From Bailinhaonella thermotolerans (GTDB lineage: Bacteria > Actinomycetota > Actinomycetes > Streptosporangiales > Streptosporangiaceae), in the NCBI RefSeq assembly GCF_003594875.1, contig NZ_QZEY01000011.1:1-64000 (forward strand): a stretch of DNA of 64,000 nucleotides, read 5' to 3'. The position numbers and the translations under genes were made by a program. The notes beneath the pieces are model-generated. The model saw only the letters and a program-made list of their open reading frames with translations, did no database searches and was not told the origin of the DNA. Shown here piece after piece: positions 58,410 through 64,000 of the stretch. The first letter of the stretch is position 1, and each line of letters starts with the position of its first letter.

Positions 58410-59759
58410 TCACTCGGCGAGCTGGTCGTGCGGGGTGGAGCGGGCGAGGCCGGCCAGGGTGGTGAGGGCCTGGGCGAGGACGGGGGCGGGCGGTGAGGCC
58501 AGGGCCAGGCGCACGGCGTTGGGCGCGGGGGCGCGCCCGGCGGCGAAGGCGGCGGCGGGGGTGACGGCGATGCCGTGGCGGGCGGCGGCGGCCACGAAGG
58601 TGTCGGCGCGCCACGGGGATGGAAGCTCCCACCAGCAGTAGTAGGAGCGGGGGTCGCTCCGGACCGCGAACCCGGCGAGGCAGCGGGCGGCGAGGGCCTG
58701 GCGGGCCGCGGCGTCGTCCCGCTTGGCCTGGGCGATCGCCCGCGCGGTCTCGTCGGTCAGCCAGCGGGTGGCCGCCTCCACCGCGAACCGCATCGGGGTC
58801 CAGCCGCCGGAGCGCAGCGCCGCGGCCACGCCCGCGACGGCGGGGGCCGGCATGACCGCGAAGCCGAGCGAGAGACCGGGCGCGAGCCGCTTGGACAGGC
58901 TGTCGACGAGGATCGTCCGCTCGGGCGCGAAGGCGGCCAGCGGCGGCAGGTCCTCGCGCAGGAAGGACCAGACCGAGTCCTCGATCGCGGGCAGGTCCAG
59001 GCGCGCCAGGAGGGCGGCGACCTCGGCCCGGCGCTCCGGGGGCATGCTGAGCGACAGCGGGTTGTGCATCGTCGGCTGCAGGTAGACCGCCCTGAGGGAG
59101 TCCGCGGCCTCGATCGCGGCCGGGTCCAGGCCGTGCGCGTCGACCCGCAGCGGGACGAGCGTGACCCCGAGACGGGCCGCGATCCCCTTGAGCACGGGAT
59201 AGGTGAACTCCTCCACGCCGAGCCGCCCGCCGGGCGGGACGGTGGCCGCGATGGCGGCGGCGACCGCCTGGCGGCCGTTGCCCGCGAACAGCAGCCGCTC
59301 GGGATCGGGCCGCCACTCGCCCCGGGCGAGCAGCCCGGCGGCGGCCGTGCGCGCGGCCGGGGTGCCCGCCGCGCCGACCGGCCGCGTGGCCGACTCCAGC
59401 ACGTCGGGCCGCAGCAGCGGGCCGATGCCGCCGGCGATCAGCTCCGCCTGCCCGGGCACGACGGGGTAGTTGAGTTCGAGGTCGATCCTGCCGGTCGCGG
59501 GCTCGGCCAGGGCCGGCTCCGGCAGGGGCGCCGCGGCGCGCACGAAGGTCCCGCGCCCGACCTCCCCGACGGTCAGGCCGCGCCGCGTGAGCTCCTGGTA
59601 GACGCGGGCGGCGGTGGAACTCGCGATGCCGTGACGGCGGGCGAAGACCCGTTGCGGCGGCAGCCGATCGCCGGGGCGCAGTCTCCCGGACGTGATCTCG
59701 GCGGCGATGGCGTCGGCGACCCTGCGGAAATCCTCCACGCCGCGATCCAAGCACAACAT
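58410..59759 (-). CDS. MocR-type GntR/aminotransferase regulator
   Basis: 449 aa. GntR helix-turn-helix (FRRVADAIAAEITSGRLRPG, PPQRVFARRHGIASSTAARV, YQELTRRGLTVGEVGRGTFV), then a fold-I aminotransferase-like domain with the PLP-lysine in ILVDSLSKRLAPGLSLGFAV and AVYLQPTMHNPLSLSMPPE. MocR proteins sense PLP or amino compounds. ATG 59759; GTG 59738 is possible. Divergent from a LysE exporter, a usual MocR target. Confidence 0.9.
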   Translation of the reverse strand: MLCLDRGVEDFRRVADAIAAEITSGRLRPGDRLPPQRVFARRHGIASSTAARVYQELTRRGLTVGEVGRGTFVRAAAPLPEPALAEPATGRIDLELNYPVVPGQAELIAGGIGPLLRPDVLESATRPVGAAGTPAARTAAAGLLARGEWRPDPERLLFAGNGRQAVAAAIAATVPPGGRLGVEEFTYPVLKGIAARLGVTLVPLRVDAHGLDPAAIEAADSLRAVYLQPTMHNPLSLSMPPERRAEVAALLARLDLPAIEDSVWSFLREDLPPLAAFAPERTILVDSLSKRLAPGLSLGFAVMPAPAVAGVAAALRSGGWTPMRFAVEAATRWLTDETARAIAQAKRDDAAARQALAARCLAGFAVRSDPRSYYCWWELPSPWRADTFVAAAARHGIAVTPAAAFAAGRAPAPNAVRLALASPPAPVLAQALTTLAGLARSTPHDQLAE

Positions 59760-59767
59760 TGCTCCGA

Positions 59768-59800
59768 GTTCAATTTCCTATATTGAACCGATATTGCACC
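59768..59800. promoter_or_regulatory. MocR operator region
   Basis: Inverted repeat GTTCAAT - 7 nt - ATTGAAC (59768-59788) overlapping a direct repeat ATATTGAACC / ATATTGCACC (59780-59789 and 59791-59800). Inverted plus direct repeats in a divergent gap are typical of MocR regulators. Strongly AT-rich. Confidence 0.7.
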
Positions 59801-60442
59801 GTGGATAGCTTCGATCGCGTGATCGAACAGAGTGCGGTGCTCGGCGTGGTGTCCGTGGCGCTCGGGATGGTCCTGTCCCCCGGGCCCAACATGATGTACC
59901 TGGTGTCCAGGAGCGCCGGCCAGGGCAGGTCCGCCGGGATCGTCTCCCTGGCGGGCGTCGCGGCGGGTTTCCTCGTCTACCTCGTGGCGGCGAACCTGGG
60001 CCTCGCGGTCCTGTTCGCCGCCGCCCCCGGGCTGCTCACCGCCATCCGAATCGCGGGGGCGGCCTATCTGCTGTGGCTGGCCTGGCGGACCCTCCGGCCG
60101 GGCGGCGCCTCCGTCTTCACGGCAGGGCACGTGCCGCCGGAGTCCCCGCGCCGCCTCTTCACGATGGGCCTGCTGACCAACCTGCTCAACCCGAAGATCG
60201 CCATCCTCTACGTCTCGGTCATCCCGCAGTTCATCGAACTGGACCGGGGCGACGTCCTGCTCCAGGGGATCGCCCTCGGCGGCGTCCAGATCGCCGTCGC
60301 CCTCCTGGTCAACCTCGCGATCGTGCTGGCGGCCGGCGGCCTGGCCGCCTTCCTGTCCGCCCGTCCCGCCTGGCTCCGCGCCCAGCGCCTCGCCATGGGG
60401 TCGCTCCTGGCCGTCCTGGCCGTCACCCTGGCGGTCACCTGA
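59801..60442 (+). CDS. LysE/RhtB family exporter
   Basis: About 213 aa, six helices. GMVLSPGPNMMYLVSRSAGQ is the family signature, then AGIVSLAGVAAGFLVYLVAA, GAAYLLWLAWRTLRPG and GLLTNLLNPKIAILYVSVIP. Inner-membrane exporter of amino acids or related amines. GTG 59801 chosen; ATG 59759 upstream would cover the operator and GTG 59819 is an alternative. Under the divergent MocR gene. Confidence 0.9.
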   Translation: MDSFDRVIEQSAVLGVVSVALGMVLSPGPNMMYLVSRSAGQGRSAGIVSLAGVAAGFLVYLVAANLGLAVLFAAAPGLLTAIRIAGAAYLLWLAWRTLRPGGASVFTAGHVPPESPRRLFTMGLLTNLLNPKIAILYVSVIPQFIELDRGDVLLQGIALGGVQIAVALLVNLAIVLAAGGLAAFLSARPAWLRAQRLAMGSLLAVLAVTLAVT

Positions 60443-60502
60443 CCCGCCGCCCCGCTCGTCCCCGTACGCTCCCCGGCGTACGGCGTGCGGGCGGGGCGCC
60501 GT

Positions 60503-61366
60503 TCACAGGAGGGCGGCGACCTCGGCGCGGAGGCGGGTCAGCAGGTGGGGGGTGTCGTCCGGGGGGCGGGCGGCCACGGACAGGCGGGTGTGCGCCTGGC
60601 GGTAGGCGGCGACCTCCTCCTCGCGGACCAGGGCCTGGTCGGCGTGGAGCTGATGCAGGAGCACCGTGTCGGGGTCGGCGTCGGCACGGCGGAGCAGGGT
60701 GAAGGGGCCGCCGCGGGGGCGGTAGGTGCTGGCGGCGGGGTTGATCTGCAGGACGACGTTCGGGGTCTTGGCGGCGGCGATCAGGGCGTCGAGCTGTTCC
60801 AGCCGGGTCCGGGGGTCGCCGACGGGCAGCGTGAGCGCGGACTCCTCCATCACCGCCCACAGCCGCACCTGGCGGTCGCCGTTCAGGAGCCGGTCGGCGC
60901 GCCGGCGGCACACCTCGGGCCAGATCTCCTGGTCGGCGGGGGCGGTGGAGCCGGTCACCGACGTGACCCGGGCGGCGGCCAGGCTGTAGGCCGGGGTCTG
61001 CAGGAGCGAAGGCACCACGGTGGTCTCGTACGTCCGGATCTGCCGGGCGTCGTCCTCCAGCGCGAGGTGGGCGCAGAACCACAGCGGCAGCGGCAGCTCG
61101 TGCCACCAGCCGGGGGTCCGCCCGGCGGCCAGCGACAGCACGTGATCGCGCTGGATCGGATCGGCCACGCCGTACAGCGTCAGCAGGCGGGCGATGTCGG
61201 CGGGCCGGACGGTGTGCAGACCGGCCTCAAGGCGGCTGATCTTGGATTTGGCGCAGGAGATGGCGTCCGCCGACGCCTGCTGGCTGAGCCCGGCGTCCTC
61301 GCGCAGGCGGCGGAGCAGCGCCCCGGCGACGGCGCGCCCGGCACCGGGGCCGCCGTTCTCGCTCAT
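60503..61366 (-). CDS. DUF5753-containing XRE regulator
   Basis: 287 aa. XRE domain (LLRRLREDAGLSQQASADAI, SCAKSKISRLEAGLHTVRPA), then DUF5753 (RTYETTVVPSLLQTPAYSLA, RRADRLLNGDRQVRLWAVME, ESALTLPVGDPRTRLEQLDA, NVVLQINPAA). These usually pair with a small DUF397 protein gene; none is adjacent here. Two GTTGCAC palindromes lie upstream. Start ATG at 61366. Confidence 0.9.
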   Translation of the reverse strand: MSENGGPGAGRAVAGALLRRLREDAGLSQQASADAISCAKSKISRLEAGLHTVRPADIARLLTLYGVADPIQRDHVLSLAAGRTPGWWHELPLPLWFCAHLALEDDARQIRTYETTVVPSLLQTPAYSLAAARVTSVTGSTAPADQEIWPEVCRRRADRLLNGDRQVRLWAVMEESALTLPVGDPRTRLEQLDALIAAAKTPNVVLQINPAASTYRPRGGPFTLLRRADADPDTVLLHQLHADQALVREEEVAAYRQAHTRLSVAARPPDDTPHLLTRLRAEVAALL

Positions 61367-61404
61367 CGATCCATGATGACAGGTTCGCGATCAATTCGGC
61401 AGCC

Positions 61405-61520
61405 GTTGCACGTGCAACACGTGAACCTTGGGGCAGAAGAAGCGTATGCCGCTTTTTTCCTGGGTCTCTTGTCGTAGTTGGATCACTCGACCATGCTGGA
61501 ATGTGTTGCACGCGCAACAC
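61405..61520. promoter_or_regulatory. Paired GTTGCACGYGCAAC palindromes
   Basis: GTTGCACGTGCAAC (61405-61418, perfect) and GTGTTGC-ACGC-GCAACAC (61503-61520). The shared 14-mer starts are exactly 100 bp apart. They flank an AT-rich stretch between the DUF5753 regulator and the plus-strand unknown gene. Likely operators for the divergent units. Confidence 0.65.
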
Positions 61521-61583
61521 GCTCACGCACGGCGGGCCCGGTGGCGACGGCTCGCCCGGCCTGAAAGCGAGGTCACCCGTTCC

Positions 61584-61733
61584 ATGACGATCCCGGCCCG
61601 CCCGCCGCACCCCCGTGACCCCCGCACCGCTCGTGACCGCATCGCTCGTGACCGCATCGCTCGTGACCTGAATCCGCGCCGCTGCGAGGGCGGCGGACGC
61701 GCCGCGCCCGGCGGCCCCCGCGAGGCGGCATGA
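61584..61733 (+). CDS. Possible small protein overlapping the next gene
   Basis: 49 codons, Arg/Asp/Pro-rich, with ARDRIARDRIARDL coded by a 15-bp tandem repeat (CGCTCGTGACCGCAT, two full copies at 61628-61657 and a partial third). The stop overlaps the next start as ATGA, as in coupled genes. SD weak (GAGGT 11 nt upstream). Could equally be the leader of the next gene. Confidence 0.3.
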   Translation: MTIPARPPHPRDPRTARDRIARDRIARDLNPRRCEGGGRAAPGGPREAA

Positions 61734-62260
61734 GCGCGCCGAAGACCTCGCCGGTCCGGGCGGACGCGCCGACCGCCGAAGAGGTCCTCGCCGTCCTCAC
61801 CACGAGCCGCGACCCCCTCACGACCGAGGAACTGGCCGTCGCGGTGCTCCGCCGCCGCGACCGGCTGGGCCGCCGCCACTACCCGCCGCCCCCCTTCATC
61901 CAGGGCCTCTACCGGCTGAAGGGCCGCACCGGCATCGTCGCGGTGCGGGACGAACGGCATCGTCTGCTGTGGAAGGCGGGCGAGACCCCGCAGCCCCCGG
62001 CCGACCCCCGGGCCCGCGCCGCCGCCCCGATCACCGAGGCCGAACTCCTGGCCGCGCTGGCCCAGGCGCCGCGGCCGCTCACCACGGCCGAGGTGCTGGC
62101 GGCCGTGGCCGCGGGCCGGGGAGTCCCGGCCCTGACCACCGGCGCGTCGGTGAGCCTCTACCGCCTGCGCCACTCCCCCGGCGTGGCCACGCGCTGGTCG
62201 CCCGGCCGGGGCTCCTCCCGCCTGTGGTCCGCCGCCGGGGTCCCGGCGCGCCGCCCCTGA
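61730..62260 (+). CDS. Unknown protein with two internal repeats (tandem winged-helix-like)
   Basis: 176 aa, not recognised. Residues about 15-85 and 95-170 are alike: PTAEEVLAVLTTSRDPLTTE vs ITEAELLAALAQAPRPLTTA, ELAVAVLRRR vs EVLAAVAAGR, FIQGLYRLKG vs SVSLYRLRHS, HRLLWKAGE vs SRLWSAAGV. The helical pattern with a terminal hydrophobic hairpin suggests two winged helices. No catalytic motif. Divergent (across 360 bp) from the DUF5753 regulator, with paired palindromes between. Confidence 0.65.
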   Translation: MSAPKTSPVRADAPTAEEVLAVLTTSRDPLTTEELAVAVLRRRDRLGRRHYPPPPFIQGLYRLKGRTGIVAVRDERHRLLWKAGETPQPPADPRARAAAPITEAELLAALAQAPRPLTTAEVLAAVAAGRGVPALTTGASVSLYRLRHSPGVATRWSPGRGSSRLWSAAGVPARRP

Positions 62261-62319
62261 CCGCGAGGACCCGGGTCCTCCGGTCCTGGGCCCGGGTCCT
62301 CGCCGTACGGCGGGGGCGG

Positions 62320-63324
62320 TCAGCGCGCGCAGGCGGCGCAGGGCCTGCGGGTGAGGCGGGCGTAGGAGACCGCGGCGAGGGTGAGGCCGACGCCCCAGGC
62401 CAGGTAGGCCGGGACGGAGACCCAGAAGAAGGGCTCGGGCAGGTCCAGGCCGCCTCCGGGAGGGAAGGGGTTCCGGCCGTTGAGTCGCTCGTAGACCATC
62501 GTGGCGAACATCAGGCCGAAGTAGACGTCCAGGCCCGCGGCGACGGCGGCCCCCGGCCACAGGACCAGGGGGCGCGGCACCCGGCGGCCCGCCAGGAGCG
62601 GCACCCAGCCGGGCCAGACGCGGCCCCAGCGGTGGACGAGGGCGAGCGGCAGCAGGAACCCGGCGAGCACGAACCCGGCCTCGAAGACGATCACGGCGGC
62701 GCTCATGCCGAAGGGGGATTCGCCGAAGCCGACGACCGCCTGCGCCGCGATCCGCACCGCGCACGCCGCCGCCGCGCCGTACGCCGCCGCGTAGGCCCAG
62801 CCCGGCGTGCGCTCCGGCCGGGCCGGGGAGGCGGCGGTACGGCCGCAGGCCGCGCATCCCTCGCGCGTGGCGCGCCGGCAGGCCCCCGCGGCCAGGGCCA
62901 GCAGCAGGCCGGACCCCGCGCAGGCCGCCCGGCTCAGCGCCCCGAGGGGGAAGAACACGATGCCCAGCCCCGGCAGGAGGCCCCCGACGACGTCGAGGAG
63001 CAGCATCGCCCCGGCGGCGGCCAGCGCCGCCGCCACGCCGTACGCCGCGGTCAGCAGGACCACGCGGGCGGCCCCGCGCGGCCGTACGCCGATCATGATC
63101 GCCTGCAGCAGCGCGGCGGCGCCGAGCAGGCCGACGGCGCTCCACCCGTCGAACACCATCAGGTCGCGCCCCACCGGCGACAACCGCTCGGGCGTCCCCC
63201 CGAGTTCCCAGTACACCCGGACCGCGCCGTATCCGGCGGCGAGCGCGAGCCCGCCCACCGCCACCGCGGGCCGCGTGCCGCGCGCCGGTCCCGCCGCGCG
63301 CTCGCCCGCCACGATATTCGCCAT
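62320..63324 (-). CDS. Multi-pass membrane protein, HRWG family (paralogue 2)
   Basis: 334 aa, about nine hydrophobic segments, and two Cys-pair motifs: GCAACGRTA in mid-protein (after CAGSG and GACRR) and RPCAACAR at the very C-terminus. Shares LVHRWGRVWPGWVPLLAGRR, then VPRPLVLWPG with the protein at 18137-19192. The two CAAC motifs are absent from that paralogue. ATG 63324. Function unknown. Confidence 0.75.
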   Translation of the reverse strand: MANIVAGERAAGPARGTRPAVAVGGLALAAGYGAVRVYWELGGTPERLSPVGRDLMVFDGWSAVGLLGAAALLQAIMIGVRPRGAARVVLLTAAYGVAAALAAAGAMLLLDVVGGLLPGLGIVFFPLGALSRAACAGSGLLLALAAGACRRATREGCAACGRTAASPARPERTPGWAYAAAYGAAAACAVRIAAQAVVGFGESPFGMSAAVIVFEAGFVLAGFLLPLALVHRWGRVWPGWVPLLAGRRVPRPLVLWPGAAVAAGLDVYFGLMFATMVYERLNGRNPFPPGGGLDLPEPFFWVSVPAYLAWGVGLTLAAVSYARLTRRPCAACAR

Positions 63325-63527
63325 GCCCCCGATCCTGGCCGTGCCCGTCCTCCCCGCCCTCCCCGCGCGTGGTGATCCGCCTCCCCCGTCCGGGGGACGG
63401 CGTGCCCCCGTCCCGCCGCGCCGGTGTCGATCCGTGATCTGTGGATAAGTTCGGACATGACCACGCAGGAACCCGGGCGGCCCCCGGCCCGCGTCGCCGG
63501 GGAGGCGTCCTTCCGGAGGAGAGGCAG

Positions 63528-64000
63528 ATGCGTCCTGAGCGAGCGAGGCCCCCCGGGGGGAGCGCGGGGAGGAGCCCGGGGAGGAACGCGGGAAGGAACG
63601 CGGGAAGGAGCGCGCGCGGCGTCCTGGGGGACGTCGCCGCGAGGGCGGTCCCGCCCGTCCTCGCGCTGGCCGCGATGGGCGGCGCGACGTTCGGGATGGG
63701 CAGGCTGGTCGCGGCCTCCTCCGCCGGGGAGCCGGCGGTCATGCGCGACATCGCCCAGGTGCGCACGCCGCGCCTGAACGAGCTGACCGACCTGGGGAGC
63801 AGCCTGTCGGACACGCCGTACATCGTCGCCCTCACCGCGGTCGCGGCGGTGGTGCTGCGGCTCGTGCTCGGCCGCTGGCGGGAGCCGGTGTTCCTGGCCC
63901 TGGCCGTGTGGGCGCAGTCGCTGGTGTTCCTGGCCACGACCAACCTGGTCGGCCGCACCCGCCCGCCCGTCCCCCGCCTGGACGAGGCCCCGCCCACGTC
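63528..64000 (+). CDS. PAP2-family phosphatase, 3' end outside window
   Basis: 157 codons to the window edge. N-terminus is a Gly/Arg/Asn repeat (GRSPGRNAGRNAGRSARG from 12-bp DNA repeats), then helices VPPVLALAAMGGATFGMG and YIVALTAVAAVVLRLVLG, VFLALAVWAQSLVFLATTNL, then VGRTRPPVPRLDEAPPT, the KxxxxxxRP-like entry to the PAP2 active site. Membrane lipid or isoprenyl phosphatase likely. ATG 63528 has GGAGGAGAGG upstream. Confidence 0.8.
   Translation, partial: MRPERARPPGGSAGRSPGRNAGRNAGRSARGVLGDVAARAVPPVLALAAMGGATFGMGRLVAASSAGEPAVMRDIAQVRTPRLNELTDLGSSLSDTPYIVALTAVAAVVLRLVLGRWREPVFLALAVWAQSLVFLATTNLVGRTRPPVPRLDEAPPT

Noticed and set aside
61428-61583. Upstream part of a 101-aa frame starting at TTG
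   Set aside because: No SD and it overlaps both the palindromes; only the 49-codon part coupled to the next gene is kept, at low confidence.
1-64000. CRISPR arrays, tRNA or rRNA genes, insertion sequences, attachment sites
   Set aside because: No regularly spaced repeats, CCA-ending cloverleaf, rRNA signature, transposase or integrase found by eye.

Overview
The window is 64 kb of very GC-rich DNA (well above 70% G+C, with strong G/C third-position bias and many GTG starts). Gene content points to a filamentous actinomycete of the Streptomyces/Streptosporangiales type: an AfsR/SARP regulator, a DUF5753 XRE regulator, YtrA-type GntR-ABC operons, WYL regulators, MmyB-type XRE and a TioE-type MerR. 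I cannot fix the genus from sequence alone. I saw no tRNA, rRNA, CRISPR array, transposase, integrase or PKS/NRPS gene. It looks like a chromosomal accessory region built of many small cassettes, each pairing one regulator with one or two enzymes or an exporter.

Layout: 0.4-5 kb, TetR plus a Vat/CatB-type acetyltransferase, DUF1330, epimerase, a secreted protein and an arginase-fold enzyme. 5-11 kb, orphan response regulator, DUF6463-like/TetR pair, an XRE-cupin/flavoprotein/His-rich methyltransferase cassette, and a quinone oxidoreductase/ArsR pair. 11-21 kb, MFS, membrane proteins, DinB/VOC/WYL cassette, ankyrin protein and a two-component system. 21-25.6 kb, a large SARP divergent from AhpD-like and ABM genes. 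25.6-29.8 kb, a ribosome-antibiotic island: a long leader with two short ORFs and hairpins, a bL32 paralogue, a Cfr-like 23S rRNA methyltransferase, a DUF574 remnant, and an erythromycin-esterase-like gene facing a tandem-MerR regulator. 30-42.9 kb, hydrolases, three MFS exporters with TetR/ArsR regulators, a HemK-like methyltransferase and a BCCT transporter. 43-46.5 kb, a Thr-rich leader peptide and hairpin ahead of an editing-less ThrRS, then a GntR-ABC operon. 46.5-52 kb, HTH_42 protein, epoxide hydrolase, second WYL regulator, NmrA protein, MmyB-type XRE. 52.4-56 kb, a second GntR-ABC operon whose permease is fused to an esterase. 56-64 kb, imine-reductase-like enzyme/TetR, MocR/LysE, DUF5753 regulator, a two-repeat unknown protein, a membrane protein and a PAP2 phosphatase cut by the window edge.

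The most interesting parts are the leader-controlled bL32/Cfr-like unit, the apparent threonine attenuator upstream of a truncated ThrRS, the permease-esterase fusion, a set of palindromic operators matched to their neighbouring regulators, repeated -10-like hexamers exactly 6 nt before start codons (leaderless genes), and low-complexity in-frame insertions in several unrelated enzymes. Three enzymes (Vat-like, Cfr-like, Ere-like) would act against drugs that bind the peptidyl-transferase centre or exit tunnel.
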